A DNA stretch of 64,000 bases from Hysterangium stoloniferum (taxonomy: Eukaryota > Basidiomycota > Agaricomycetes > Hysterangiales > Hysterangiaceae), in contig WHVD01000113.1 in assembly GCA_015178975.1 (NCBI GenBank), forward strand, positions 186,001-250,000. The letters run 5' to 3'. Positions 10,280 through 22,894 of this stretch are shown here, piece by piece (the stretch's first letter is position 1; the number at the start of each line of letters is the position of its first letter). The notes beneath the pieces are model-generated. The model saw only the letters and a program-made list of their open reading frames with translations, did no database searches and was not told the origin of the DNA. The position numbers and the translations under genes were made by a program.

Positions 10280-13185
10280 GTAGTGACTTTATTTCAACAT
10301 TAATGTTCAAAAATACATCAAAAGGTTATTCTTCGGCGTAACCTGTAATTGTGTCCTCACGTGACATGTGCTCCAGTCCTACGTCTTACACTCATCTTCC
10401 TTCCCATAATTTCTCGTATTTCCAGTCCTAATCTTTCAAGTCCTTTCAGAGAGAAAGATCAGCACAATGCTTCGACAGAGGAGCATGTCCTCGTTTCCCC
10501 GAATCTAAGTGAGATGTCATTTATTATGGTTACGTGCTAACCACGGGATGTAATAAGATCTACCGGAAGGCATAGACGTGTTCTCCCCTGCTTTAATAGA
10601 GAGTGCATTCGGGACGATGCGGCGTGGATACGTGTGCGACTGCTTTATAGGATGCTGGGGCATCCGTGTGGTCCGGGTGTCAACAGCATAGTATGCTGGA
10701 ACCGAATCCAAAAACGAGTGAGTGGGGTGTTATTCTTTGTTGTGTGACTATGAGAGTATGATCTAGGCAGCTTTGATGAATGCGTTGGTGGCGTTGGTGA
10801 TAGACAGAAGTGGACCGCCGATTAAGGACCTTGCTACTGTTGAGGAGAAGGAGAAGGGTGTGTATGAGTTTATGACGACGGTAAGGTATTGGGCTTGTCA
10901 TGGGGAAGGAGGGAGGTGATTCCCTGAAGGGCGGAGCCATCCAGATGGCCATCATACGCGTCCAATGTTTTCGAGCGCGTCTTCCCTTCAGGACTGCCAG
11001 GACTCAGCAATCTCGGAAACAGCTGCTACATGGGATCCAGACTCCAATCAATATTCACACTTCGAGCCTTCAGCCTATACCACCTCTTTCCCTTGGTCAC
11101 CCACGCGTGTACATGCACCAAACAACTCCGCGCGCCCTGTATTGACCGTGAGGTGCCAAAATGGGTGAATCCTCAGGCCGACAATCGCACCTCGCACCCA
11201 TTTTCCGTCTTCTGCTGCCTGTGTCCGCCCCCGCCCCAGTGAAAATAGAGATTGGGCAACAAATGAGAATAGACGACGATCCCTTCCTTCGTTCATCACT
11301 CCCCGACGCCAGCGCCGTTATTCCAAGAAGGCATTACACCGACAATGCTCAGGTCTCCCATTGAAACAGGTCACAAGGAATTCTCAATGATGACATAGAA
11401 AACGCGGGAGAGTTCTCTGCGTATCCTACGGTCCTAAGTCAACAAGCTTAGGTTGTGGCGGCCCAGTGGGTGGTGGTGTTGATGAGCCTCAGCTGGAGCC
11501 TGCTGACATCATCCGCCTGCGGTGGATCAGGGGCTATTGCATGCAGTTCAAGAAGGTGCGGTGTTGTGCGTAATGATTTGAGCGGGTGGGGGACGTTGGG
11601 GACGCTATTGGGGAGCATGCCGGATGGTAATAGTGATGAGCTCTTGGTAGCCTGGAATCATCCCCTTTCCTTGTCACCCTGTCTCTTCTCGGTCGCGTTC
11701 GCCGGGGGCTGATCATGTGTCGAGTATATGCGTCTTTCCACTCCTCCCACTCCTTCCTATTCCACAGTTATCGTAGTTTGCCTCCTCATACATTATCGCG
11801 GCGGAAATTCCGGGTCTGCCGCGCTGATAGCCCTAGAATGCATGTGCTTCTCTACTTTACTTCGAGTTTCTCTGTTGAGTACCGGGATATATAATATTAC
11901 GCCCAGTTCATAATTGCCAAAAGAAGGGTCGCTGCACTCTTTAAGCCAGGCACTGGAACGGCATCGCCAGCAACTTTGACAACAATGGCTGCAATGTCCA
12001 TGACCTATAATAGATGATCTTCGTCGGGATGATGGAGAGTTGCTGTTTGGCAGGTCGACGCTCCATTTGGTATTGACTGTGCGCGTGGGATGGAGCACCG
12101 GATTGGTAAGCGAAACGCAGTCTTCATGGTAATAAGCGACACCCTCATATTCGAACGCCGCGATCGTGATGTTATAAAAACAAAAAAAGACGAACAGCCC
12201 GAACCAGTGTACACCTAAACTAGCATCCTACCTACTATGTCAGAAGGTGATTTACTAACTGACACATTGATTGAGACATAAATACTTATATTACAAGACT
12301 ATTACCACCTTGTTGATTGTGTATTACAATAAGTCAACTCATACTATTTTTAATAGCTTGTGTACTATGGAGGTTGTCTGTAAGCATTATAATGTCAAAT
12401 GTTTACTAATCAAAGCAATATTGCTACAAAAATTCATCTTAAAATAGTGGTATATATTCTAAGACCATTATAAAGAACTGTTTTGGATTAACCAGATGAG
12501 TAAATGGTAGGTGGCAATGTCATTTTCATGCAATTATGTATTAATAGCACTGCCATTTGATGTCCCTTTCCTAGGCTATGATTACAATATGAATTATGGA
12601 AATAACAGTGATAACCAAAAAGAGAAGGTGTTCACTGCAGACATGGTAGCCTTTGTCCCACGAGCAACACTGGAAATTCACAAAAGCTATGGGATTCCGT
12701 GTCCATCCTAGCTCTGCACATCGATCTACCCTATTTTCGTTTAGAAAGACTAAGTTATCACGTTTCGCGTAGGAGTGCTATTGCGCTCAAGTCCTCGACG
12801 GCTCGGGTAAAGCCCATAGATAACGAGAACAACGTACCTTTGAGAAATAAACATATTTGACAAAAGTGGACTGAACTAGAACAGAAGCCAGCAGACACCC
12901 AAGATTCAGTCGCCGCCTAGTGGGGCTGTAGGTAAACGACTGAACTGAGGTTGTACTCCATAGCGTCACATACATATATACGCGTGTGGGTGAAAAATGC
13001 GCTCGTACGATAAAAGGAAAAAATAAGCGGGTGGTCCAGTCCGATATACGATCTAGTAAGTGTTGCGGCGTTCAGGGTATGAGAATTCTTCCCTATTTAC
13101 CGCCATATAAATTTCGAATGATGCTGACTTTATTTTCCGGGACTTGCGGGGATACGAAGGTTTCTGTTCTTCTGGAAACGCTCCG
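10280..13185. other. No recognisable gene; mixed single-copy and AT-rich DNA
   Basis: No TE domain or gene family is recognisable. 10280-12230 is CpG-containing, with several short exon-like segments, for example a plus-strand segment near 10772-10890 reading ALMNALVALVIDRSGPP and another near 12011-12105 reading RRDDGELLFGRSTLHLVLTV before a GTAAGC donor-like site. They could be exons of a broken gene of unknown family. 12240-12715 is AT-rich and CpG-poor like old repeats, ending in a short ORF (12511-12711) with no known match. 12720-13185 shows nothing identifiable. Confidence 0.4.
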
Positions 13186-13189
13186 ATCC

Positions 13190-13830
13190 GAGGACACCCC
13201 GGGCTTATGGTGGATTAACCCTGCGCCTGCTTCTGCATCTTTTCTTATGGAATAGCTCAGAAGACATGTCGCCCTTATGGTGGATTAGCCCTGCGCCTGC
13301 TTCTGCTTCTTTTCATGTGGACAAGCTCAGAAGACATGCCGGCCATATGGTGGATTAGCCTGGGTCTCCTTCTCCTTCTTGTCTTCTGGAAAATGTGGGT
13401 CTGATTCTGCATCCTTTCTTCCCGAAAAGCTCAGAAGACATGCCGGGCTTATGGTGGATTAGCCCTGCGCCTGCTTTCTTGTGGAAAGGCACAGGAGATA
13501 TGCCGGGCTTATGGTGGATTAGCCTTGCGCCCGCTTCTCCTTTCCTCTGGAAAAGCTTTCTCGACACGAGGGCCTTATTACTAGCCTTGTTGGCGGCTAC
13601 ATTGACCCCTGCCTGGAACGCTCGGAAGGAGTGGCTGCCTTACTTTTGGTGGATTAGCTGGGAGGTTGCTTCTTCTTCTTCCTTGGTTCTCAAGGATTTC
13701 CCAACAACCAGAATTAAGAGAACTTCTTTTCTTCTTGGTTCTCCTGAGGGACCGGCCAGCCAGTGTCTCGCAGACTTCTGACGGTTATGATGGTCTTAAA
13801 GTTGATTAACCGGGGACTTGCTTCCGCTTC
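13190..13830. repeat. Degenerate minisatellite, ~60-75 bp units
   Basis: The phrase CTTATGGTGGATTAGCC recurs at about 13203, 13277, 13347, 13448 and 13510, with weaker forms near 13640 and 13785. Between copies are C/T-rich spacers ending in AAAGCTCAGAAGACATGCC. Units vary by indels. A related single unit sits at about 18180-18245 in the duplicated segment. Confidence 0.75.
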
Positions 13831-14310
13831 TTTTCTTCTCCTTTCTTCGGAATTATCCTTCAAGATCGGCTAGACGAATTATTGAGGATTTGCCATGTAA
13901 AAATCCTCAAAGAGATTATTTTCTTCTTGAGTATTGTGAATGACCGGCCAGCGAGATTCCCGAGGCCCGCCGGTCAATCATTTCCGCCCCGCACCTAACA
14001 TACCGAGGAAAATCTATTTGGAAAAACCATAAAGCATGTCCCAAATATCTAGTCGAACCAAGACATTCCGTCTAATTTCTTCCCCCTCTAGAACTATATC
14101 CACCCCCTCATTGCTGCCTAGTTCCTTCCCCTTACAGAACGACATTCAGCTCTTCATCACTGCATAAGTTCCTTCCCCTCTCATGACGACTCCTACCTCC
14201 TTATTTCTGGCTATTCTACCCCACCTTCCAGAACAACATCACCTATTTTCTGCCCCATCCATACCGACGCCAACCTCTATTACTGTCTATCTTCTTCCTC
14301 CTCCAGAACA

Positions 14311-16231
14311 ATGGACAACAACCTAAGGTGAGTATAATTCTGTCGGCCTCAGCCATCGATTTCGAGCTTTTATCAAGTAGTTCATGTAGCCAAAGCCCGA
14401 GAGAAGACGGATGCAAATGCAAAGCTCAACCACCCGATGTAGAAGGGAGGAATTTAATTGTCTGCATTGACGGGGCCTCAAATCAATCGGGGGACAAGGT
14501 ATGTTCTCATGTTTATCGACAAATGTATGACCCGTCTGATCCTTCTCTACAGAATACCAATGTCATGGAGCTTTACAGCCAGCTCGTCAAGGATGACGCA
14601 CGTCAACTCACATATTACAATAGCGGCATTGGGACCTATGCCAAACCCTATTGGAGGTCGGTGAGTTACTTGATACAAGTGCTCTGCAACAAGATTGCCT
14701 TCGCAATTGCCTGGTACGACGACGTTGTACATAACCGATTGTTGATTAACATCATATCCCTAAAGGAACTTTGAGAAGATCATTATGGATGCATACCGAT
14801 GGTTAGCGGACAACTACCGGGATGGTGACCGCATCTATTTATTTGGTAATGTAGAGGAAATTCGGTGCTTCTTTTTCTTCGCTAATCGCATACTTCAATC
14901 ACAGGCTTCTCACGGGGTGCATATCAGGTGCGAGTTTTGGAGGAAATGATTCACAAAGTCAGTGTTTGCGGGGTATTTTCCACGATCTCTTCACTTATGC
15001 TGAGAGATTAAGGTGATTAGGTTGGCCTCATACATAAAGGCAACGAGGAACAGATTCCATTGTAGGATTGAATTCTATATCTATTCCGCAAGGGTATTGA
15101 GGTCATATTAGTGCATATGAACTGTATGCAGATCCGGCAAGTGACGGAAATATGTCTGGCACCTCATACCGAATGAACCTGGCCCAACGCTTTAAGGACA
15201 CATTCTCTAGAAAAGACGTTCGAGTGTATTTTATTGGGGTTTGGTACGCTGATTATCCTATTAAGGCTGCGGCGCTTTATTAAAAATAAACTTGTTGTTT
15301 CTCAGGGATACTGTTTCATCCATAAGAGGTCCAAATCTTCCACGAACGGTCACATTAGACCACATGTGTTTCTTCCGCCATGCACTTGCCCTCGATGAAC
15401 GCCGGGTAAACTTCCTGCCTGAGTATGCTTGTCGCGGAGTCATGGTTCCTCAAAGTAAGTTATTAGTCATTAATATGAATTCCCTGCAACTCCTTCTCCC
15501 GCACTATCCAAGCAGCAGTCGCTCCAAAATGCTGCGAGTGCTGAACACCTCGCTCAGCAACAAACAGTTAAGGAAGTTTGGTTTCCGGGAACCCATTCCG
15601 ATATGCGAGTATCTTTCTATCTCTTCGATATAATTCGTGAGCTGACTGGGCTTCGCAGAGGTGGAGGAAGCGTGATCAGCGGTGACTTAGACCGTAGACA
15701 CCCTGCCTTCTTATGGATGTCCTATGAAGCTGCATGGGCAGGTCTGAGACTAATGTATTCCGATGTAGCATGGAAATGGGATGAACTAGGTCCAATTAAT
15801 GAGTCACTCACGTCGGTTTGGAAACTCCTAGAGTATTTGCCGATAAAGCGACTGTCCTACGAATCTGGCGACAGCGTCACTTGGCGGTACGTTCTTACTG
15901 CATGGGGTTCAACGTGTTAATTTTATAGGGCATTAGTCCACATCGTGGCCGGGGACGCAAAATACAGCCTGGACAGAAGGTGCACGTCTCTGCGGCATAC
16001 TGTCAAAAGTCGTATTCACCCAAGGTCGTCCTACCTGTGGATGGTACACAATGGGTTGGCTTTATAGGCCTTGGTGACCCAGAAGATCCGTTGTCTGTCC
16101 TGCGGGATCTCAAAGATATAGATCTACTAGAAATGGAAATCTTCGATCCAAATGCTGCAGACATCGTCATGAACATGATTGAAAGCTCACCAGATAAAAC
16201 AGGACCGCTGCACCGTCCGGCAATTATGTGA
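14311..16231 (+). CDS. DUF2235 family putative alpha/beta hydrolase, ~10 introns
   Basis: The family is an uncharacterised alpha/beta-hydrolase-like group that includes bacterial type VI lipase effectors; the fungal role is unknown. Splicing by eye from ATG 14311 gives exons 14311-14327, 14390-14498, 14553-14726, 14776-14845, 14905-14957, 15021-15061, 15112-15243 and 15306-15454, then about 15517-15608, 15659-15886 and 15937-16231. Diagnostic motifs in order are LIVCIDGASNQ, YYNSGIGTY, YLFGFSRGAYQVR (the nucleophile-elbow type G-x-S-x-G), GVWDTVSSIRG, FRHALALDERR and VWFPGTHSDM followed by RGGG. Most junctions are GT-AG and in phase. Those after 15454 and near 15608 are not clean, so a 1-nt lesion or unusual donor is possible there. 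The locus is partly duplicated at 18.9 kb. Confidence 0.75.
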
Positions 16232-16289
16232 AGTCAGGTAAACAAATTTTCTTCATTCCACACCAATATCTAGTAACATGGTTTTCTGA

Positions 16290-17160
16290 CGTAGCGTCGG
16301 GCATGATTGCGCTTTGTGGTGTGAACAACTTTGCCAATCGCTTGGGGGCACTCCTGCCAGCGTGTCCCATACCCCTTACATCACACATCACAGCTCAGAC
16401 TGCCTACTATTCCCAGTTCATCAACATATCTAGCATATAACAACTAATTTTTCTTTTTATTATACAAGGATTGTCTTCTCACAATTCTCAGAGCGAGTTC
16501 CGCGGGTTTCTTCAAGGCGCTCCTAGCAGACTGTATGTTAATCCCATATCCGACAATAACTATCTGACCACACCAAAGTAAACTTCCGAAAATGGCATCC
16601 GACCACCTTGGAAGCTGTCCTGAGCAATAGTCAGCATTTGGCATCTCTCATTTTCGGTGCTATTAAGCTTCAAGTAGTTTCTCTAAACGAAAAATTCTTG
16701 CAGTATGTCTTTCAAATTCCTCAGAACTGAATTACGCTTGATGAATACAAGTAAACCGTCGTGGTTGATTGGCATAGATTTAGCCTACTGGTGGCCTCTA
16801 CCAACACCCTGCAGGAACGTGAATATGGTGATGCACAACGTTATCAATTATGTAAATCTACTTATTTATTGGCCGTAGATGTATTCCGAAGCAACATATT
16901 GATGGCTGGCGAAATCATAGATCTGATAAAGCCCATCCTGCGGGAACCCCAACAAGCGTTCACTGATAAGCCCATTAACATTCTCGTAAATATTGCGGAA
17001 CGCGGCAAGCGTATTCCTGCTGGCGAGATACATGAGAGGTGGTGGTGCCGATGAAGAGAGTGTTTTTGGTAAAGACGAGGAGGTTGAAAGGGGGGGAACG
17101 TGGGAACATGAGGGAGTTGAAGGGGTTGGCGCACCTATATGTCCATGTGTACCAAACCAT
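16290..17160 (+). pseudogene. Unrecognised downstream frame, copy 1
   Basis: This region (clearest at 16488-17035) is strongly similar to 19150-19680. It reads pieces such as KFLRTELRLMN and QEREYGDAQRYQLCKSTYL, but in two frames, so this copy carries frameshifts and stops. I do not recognise the family. It follows the DUF2235 stop by a few hundred bases in the same orientation and was duplicated with it. Confidence 0.45.
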
Positions 17161-17164
17161 GTAC

Positions 17165-17824
17165 TTTTTCAAGCTTTCCGTAATCCAACGACCTACTCTT
17201 GAAGATGCATACTTTGTACACAAACATCTTAGAACTATATGAATGCAAAAGTTTACGACGGCATTATCCAACGATGTTTCGTCACTTGTAGTTATGTGGC
17301 TTTCAGATGTGAAAATGCGGGTTTTACTGGCAAACTAGAAAATAATAGGGAGAATTTACTCGTACATAGATCGCTCAGAATATCATATGGCTATCTTGTT
17401 TCTTTCATGACTTGAAATCTCTCGACTTAATGAGTTTATTTTGGAATTTTCTTCCCCTTTAAAACGCTGCCAGAATTATCATATTTCCGACGATTCGTTC
17501 ATACATTTCATTCTAGCCCAGCCTTCGAGGATAGATACTTACACTTCGAGATCTTTTCGCTGCCTCTTTTAGACCGGGCACAAAGTACCAATAACTCTAA
17601 AATGCGGCCGGCTTCGCCGACGAATACGTCTTTGCCAGAATATCGCATTGAGACAGGGGACATATGTGAGGGATATATTAGTCGGAGATATAGATGGCGA
17701 AGATCTCTGCTCCCAGCAATGAAACCCCGTATGAAACTATCTTAACTGCACCTACTGATTCAAAAACGACCAAACCCCAGAAGGGAAAGATGGCGGAACA
17801 GTTAAAGGCAATTACAGCAAGGTG
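17165..17824. other. No gene seen
   Basis: Short overlapping frames only, mixed base composition, no domain. It separates the DUF2235 locus from the dispersed repeat that begins the second copy. Confidence 0.5.
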
Positions 17825-18175
17825 TTTCTTGATCAGTCCACTAGTAGAAAATATAAAAGAATACGAAATTGAAGACAAGATACTCAAAAAGTGTAAGGTT
17901 CGGCTTTAAAGATAGCGTAATCCTTCGGTTTGAGCTTCTTACGAAGAGGAACGAGCAGAGTAGGAATAGGCTCCAATTCGAAATAACTGCTGTAGCTAAT
18001 GGGTGGCTTCCCTATTTATGCTAGCATTCGTAGACTAAACCCCCTAGCGACAGATAATAGAAATGAAACAGTGTAATGATCGGAAATTTATCTACCCTCT
18101 CTTTACCCTCTGAGACAACGGCGGTAGACCGCTCCGTGCCAAGTCCGCCACCAGGTCCGCTCCCGTTACAGTCTC
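17825..18175. repeat. Dispersed repeat, partner of 8930-9290
   Basis: Same sequence and orientation as 8930-9290 with scattered substitutions, ending at a GTTACAG just before sequence shared with 13775-14100. Confidence 0.65.
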
Positions 18176-19140
18176 GCGGACTTCTGACGGCCATGATGGT
18201 CTTAAGGTGGATTAACTGGGGACTTGTTTCCGCTTCTTTTCATTTCTTTTCATTTCTTAGAAATTATCCTCCAAGACCGGCCAGACAGGTTCTTGAATAT
18301 TTCCCATTCATCAGAATCAAAGACATTCTTTTCTTCTTGGGTATTCTGAATGACCTGCCAGCCAGATTCCCGAGGCCAGCGGGTCAATTATTTCCACCCC
18401 GCATCTAACACACCAAGGAAAAGGCTATAAAGCATGTCCCACACTATCTAGTCGAACTGTAAGGTCGTCGATTGACCTCACTCGGTCGGTACGGACAGGA
18501 CTAAGTTTTCTCTGTTCGAGTCGTTAGAGTATGCGAAAGATACAGGTAGAAGCTTCTGCTTGTAACTACATTAATCATGGGTTAATATATCTTGGCAGAA
18601 CAAAGGAGTGGCATCAGAGAAATAGGGGGAAACAAAAGGACAATGGAGGTGATGACACGAGGTAAGAGAACAAAGGGACAGCTTGGCGGAAGACAAAGGC
18701 GATTAGGTAAAACAAAAGAGAGTTGTGTGGAACAATGGGGATCCTATTGGTAATGTGTGCCTGTGGTACGACGGCCAGGATTACACGAACCAGGACATTC
18801 TGTCTAATTTCTCTCCCCCCTCTAGAACTATATCCAGTTCGTCACTACTCCCAATTTCCTTCCCCTTCCAGAACGACATCCTGCTCTTCATCACTGCATA
18901 ACTCCCTTCCCCTCTCATACCGACCCCCACCTTATCTCCAGAACAATGGACAGCAACCTAAGGTGAGTATAATTTTGTCGGCCTCAGCCATCGATTTCGA
19001 GCTTTTATCAAGTAGTTCATGAAGACGGATGCGAATGCAAAGCTTAACCACCCGATGTACAAGGGAGGAATTTAGTTGTCTGCATTGACGGGGCCTCAAA
19101 TCAATCTGGGGATACGGTATGTTCTTATGTTTATCTACAG
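18176..19140 (+). pseudogene. Second copy of the DUF2235 promoter and first exons, deleted and interrupted
   Basis: 18176-18457 and 18786-19130 match 13770-14510 in order: the minisatellite-like unit, the CCCGAGGCC block, the Pro/Ser-rich leader, an ATG at 18945 (MDSNL-type start) and the CIDGASNQS exon. After the donor at about 19117 the sequence jumps to text homologous to 16488, so all central exons with the GFSRGA motif are absent. A solo LTR (18458-18785) interrupts the leader. It cannot encode the hydrolase. Confidence 0.8.
18458..18785. mobile_element. Solo LTR, 328 bp, TSD CGAAC
   Basis: The insert begins TGTAAGG and ends GGATTACA and is flanked by CGAAC at 18453-18457 and 18786-18790. 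The parent sequence is visible at about 14075 (GTCGAACCAAGACATTC), where no insert is present, so insertion limits are exact. A ~55 bp inverted copy of its first part occurs at 20433-20487. Confidence 0.85.
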
Positions 19141-19149
19141 ATTCATGCC

Positions 19150-20014
19150 CTCAGAGTGAGTTCCGAGAATTTTTTCAAGGCGCTCCTAGTAAACTGTATG
19201 TTAATCACATAACCGATAATATCCATCTGACCACACCAAAGCGAACTTCCGACAATGGCATCCGACCACACTGGAAACCGTCTTGAGCGATGGTCAACAT
19301 TTGGCTTTGCTCATTTTCGGTGCTATTAAGGATCACAGAGTTTTGCTAATCAAAACGTTCTTGCAGTATGTCTTTCAAATTCCTCAGAAATGAATTACGC
19401 CTGATGAATCCAAGTAAACCGTTGTGGTCGATTGGCGTAGATTTAGCCTACTGGTGGCCTCCACTCAACACCCGGCAGGAACGTGAATATGGTGATGCAC
19501 ATCTTTATCAATTATGTAAATCTACTTATTTATTGGCCGTAGACGTATTCCGAAGCAACACATTGACGGCTGGCGATACCATCGATCTTATAGAGCCCTT
19601 CCTGCGGGAACCCCAACTTTACGTTCTCACAAGTCTTGCGGAATACAGTAAGCGTATTCCCGCTGGCCAGATCTTATCACACTCGATGTTGCTACAGATG
19701 TGCTTCGCACCATGGTGGTGACTAACCATATTGGTACCAAGCCAGTAACGTGGCTGGAAAGTAGCGATCGAAACATTCCTGAAACCGCTACAACGCTTGA
19801 GGCTCTACTTGGGAAATATGGTACGTCGTGGTCGTTGCGATCCTATATGTCTCCCTCTTTAACCCTCAATAAAGAAGATAAACCCCAGGGGGGCAGTGCA
19901 GGAGGCGATGGTCCACCTGTAATCGTAGAGGAGAGGTCAACACCTGGAGTAGAGACTGAAAGTGGTCAAAGGGGAAGAAAAGACCGACAACAATTGTCTG
20001 AAGTGTCGCAATAA
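19150..20014 (+). pseudogene. Unrecognised downstream frame, copy 2
   Basis: Homologous to 16488-17035 but better preserved: from Met 19368 a 117-codon frame reads through YWW and QEREYGDAHLYQLCKSTY. A second overlapping frame (19700-20014) reads VTNHIGTKPVTWLESS and ends in a polar, charged tail. The two could be exons of one protein of unknown family. Its upstream exons are missing because of the deletion that fused it to DUF2235 exon 2. Confidence 0.45.
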
Positions 20015-20205
20015 AAATTGCGATGGTAGGTGGGACATATATCAATGCAGGTGAGTCCTTAACCCTCATTCAAGTAGATGAACCTAAGGCGGCAGTTCAG
20101 GAAGCGATGGTCCACCTGTGATCGTAGAGGAGAGATCAACATCTGGAGTAGAAATTGAAAGTGGTCAAAGGTGAAGGAAGCGACCGACAACAATTACGCC
20201 ATCAC
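19880..20205. repeat. Two tandem copies of a ~110 bp segment
   Basis: 19885-20000 and 20083-20195 share GCGATGGTCCACCTGT, GAAAGTGGTCAAAGG and CGACCGACAACAATT-type text in the same order, with the second copy altered at about one base in ten. Confidence 0.75.
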
Positions 20206-21700
20206 CAACCTCTCCCATTCAACCACTCATTGTTCCGCCACTTGATTGTTAAGTAGCGCCCCTGTGCCTGATAATGCAGTTCTTTGTTCTCCTGCCACAT
20301 TCACCTTGACTCTATTAAAAACCCATATCCTATAGTGATAGAATATCTTCTCTTTGACCATTTAATCCGTTCCCCACTCTTCCCTAGGGAACCTCGCATC
20401 CACCTTGTATCTTACTGATATTTAAAAATAAAGAAAACTTAGTCCTGTCTGTGTTGACCGAGTGAGGCTGATACCGACAGCCTTACACCTTCACTCCCGG
20501 CTCTGCTATAGAGATCCGACTATCCCAGATGTATGCTCTGTCATTTTTACTCGCATGTCGTTAGACCTATCGAATGGAAACTTGAAATACTAGGAATGTT
20601 TGCCCATTTTTGCCATATTCAAGGAGCCACATTTGGATACAGTAAATTGCATCTTATGTCGGAAATTTTGAGATTGGAATATATATACAGATACAAACAT
20701 ATCAACACATATCAGGCTGTCAGCTATCTGACTCCTATATATGCTTCAAAAATTACCTATATCGTACTATCGGAATGACCACCACTGATGAGGATGATCA
20801 TCACTGATAAATAATGATCACCACAAATATTTCCATGCCAGATCTAGTTGCTCAGTTAGACACAGTATTCATGATTCACCAGCTAATACAGCATTGGATT
20901 TTGCTCAATTGTTGTATGGTAACATCAACACATGTGTATTCAATCAGCATAATATATGTCATATTTATTACAGGTCTTTCATATGTATAGGCTCAAGAGT
21001 GTTGTCAGATCTTATGAAGAAGCTCATCCAACCTACTGTTTAAATATTATCTATCCTCTCTTGCTTGAACAGCAATCTTCTCAAGAAATCTTCTCAAGAC
21101 TCTCCTTAACACCAACAAGCTCATGGTACAGCCAACTCATGCTGTCTTTGTCACGAAAGGTGAGATGCTGCCTTTTTAATGAGCGCTCATCAGCAACATC
21201 TATTGGAATTCCTGACTTGTGCTTCAGTGGAGATTTGACCTGATGTGAATGACAATGACTCTGGTGTTTATCAATTCATTCATGGTTAGCAAACTATGTG
21301 AAACTAGCCAATGTATGGTGTCACCTTGGCATGCTGTACCGGCACAACTACAGTGAATACATTGGCCTGTCCAAGTCCTACAGTTTCTGGCTGCTGACAA
21401 TGCTACAATTGTCGAGGAGATTGCAGTTCCTCCTCACTAGATGAGAGAATATATATTCCGGATCACTTTGGGCTGCCTGAAGATGATGAGGATGAGGATG
21501 AGGATGAGCAGGAGCAGAAGAGGAGGGGTGTGAGGTGGCCCTTCCATTATTTAATGGGTGGGAAGTCTGAAAGTACATTAAAGTCACTCTGAGTTTGAAG
21601 TGGTTGGTTGCAGTAAAGAGGAATGGGATGGCATTGAGGGTGAGTATCTTTCATTTTGAATGATCACACCACCTTGACACTTTATATATCTTTGGCAGTG
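20206..21700. other. No intact gene; LTR terminus fragment and AT-rich DNA
   Basis: 20433-20487 is an inverted copy of the start of the 18458 solo LTR. From 20530 the sequence becomes AT-rich and CpG-poor. Segments near 21050-21240 and 21440-21550 (acidic DEDEDEDEQEQ run) may be decayed exons upstream of the 5-phosphatase pseudogene, but no motif confirms this. Confidence 0.4.
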
Positions 21701-21739
21701 TCGACATGTTTAGTTCAAAGCTCATCGGCTCCCCAAAGA

Positions 21740-22320
21740 TCCTAATATGAGTTGCTTGTGAAAGATTGACTGATGGGTATTTATATTACCATCTTTGTCC
21801 ATAGGGATGCACAACCACTTGTCTGAGGTATGTAATTACATCTATTTTTCTATCACAATTTGAATGTTCCATTTCAACCATGAGCAAATATTATGCTTTA
21901 CTTATGGATAGTTTTTACTGGCCTCATAGGAGGCAGATTAGGAAATAAAGGTGGTGTTGGTGTCTCCATCAATTTAACAGAACTCTCTTCTTTTCATCAA
22001 AGCATGTCTTGCAGGTTGGTATATGTGCTTAAACCATCTTTTGTGACTGATTTTTATTCAGCTCATGAGGACAAAGTCCCACTATGTGTCACTAACCTTG
22101 CCAAGATCAAAGTAAGCACTTAGATGAAGTAATTACATTGTGTTCAATATTGCACAGGCAGAATTACTAGTGGATGCATTTCTAATGCCAGATGATCCAC
22201 TGACTTTAGCTGAAGGTGAGTAACTGCTTCTAAGTGTGAGGTCCTAATTCTCCCGAATAAATGTGCCTATTTAATCCAGACCTCACTGAGAAGTTTGATT
22301 ATGTTGGAACAGAAAGTGCA
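21740..22320 (+). pseudogene. Inositol-polyphosphate 5-phosphatase remnant
   Basis: Four exon-like pieces in order match the catalytic domain that removes the 5-phosphate from phosphoinositides: YELLVKD...LMGIYITIFVHRDAQPLV (about 21747-21828), TGLIGGRLGNKGGVGVSINL (about 21908-21980), AHEDKVPLCVTNLAKIK (about 22060-22112) and LVDAFLMPDDPLTLAE then DLTEKFDYVG (about 22165-22310). The middle motif is the conserved G-x-x-GNKG box, and AHE is the N-AHL-AAHE box with its first part lost. At least two in-frame TGA codons are present, and the upstream and downstream catalytic boxes (WxGDxN, SDHRP) are missing. Dead gene in CpG-depleted DNA. Confidence 0.7.
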
Positions 22321-22890
22321 CAACAGTATCTTTATGGGATAGCAGTAAGGGCCATGACACATAAACAAAAGCCTTCCTTTGGTTTACTTCTTAATTGTTC
22401 CCTTTGTCACTGTGATATTTCTTTAAAACATTCTAGTACATTCCATACTATTGTTTCCACTTTATCACCCTTCCTTTTCTTCTGAATTAGCTCAAAAAGA
22501 AGCCATTCCAGTCAACTTCACCTCAGCTATTTGGCATACAGCATGAAAATACTGAGTATTATTTAGTGCTTTAAATCTCACAGATTACACCTGAATTTTG
22601 GAGACATTTTCTTCTTTTGGATATCTCTCAATTGCACACCAACTGTCTAATTTCCTGCAAAGGTATACATCTATCCTGGTATGAATAGTTTACATTTATT
22701 GAAGGTTTTGATTAGAATACAGGCAGGCATTAGCTTTTGACCAACTTAGCAAGTGAATATAGGAAATGATCCAACTTTCTCTGACCTGCATGAGGCTGAC
22801 ATCAATTTTCCACCAATGTAATGGGATTTGATGTCACTGTTCTTATGATCTTTTCTAATATGATGAATACACCAGGTTGAAGCTTCAAGC
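22321..22890. other. No gene seen
   Basis: AT-rich, CpG-poor text with stops in all frames; probably the rotted 3' part of the pseudogene and old repeat. Confidence 0.4.
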
Positions 22891-22894
22891 ATGA

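Noticed and set aside
18458-20487. A 2-kb TIR transposon capturing the DUF2235 fragment (TGTAAGG...CCTTACA ends)
   Set aside because: The left end is a complete 328-bp solo LTR with its own CGAAC duplication; the right end is only a short inverted fragment.
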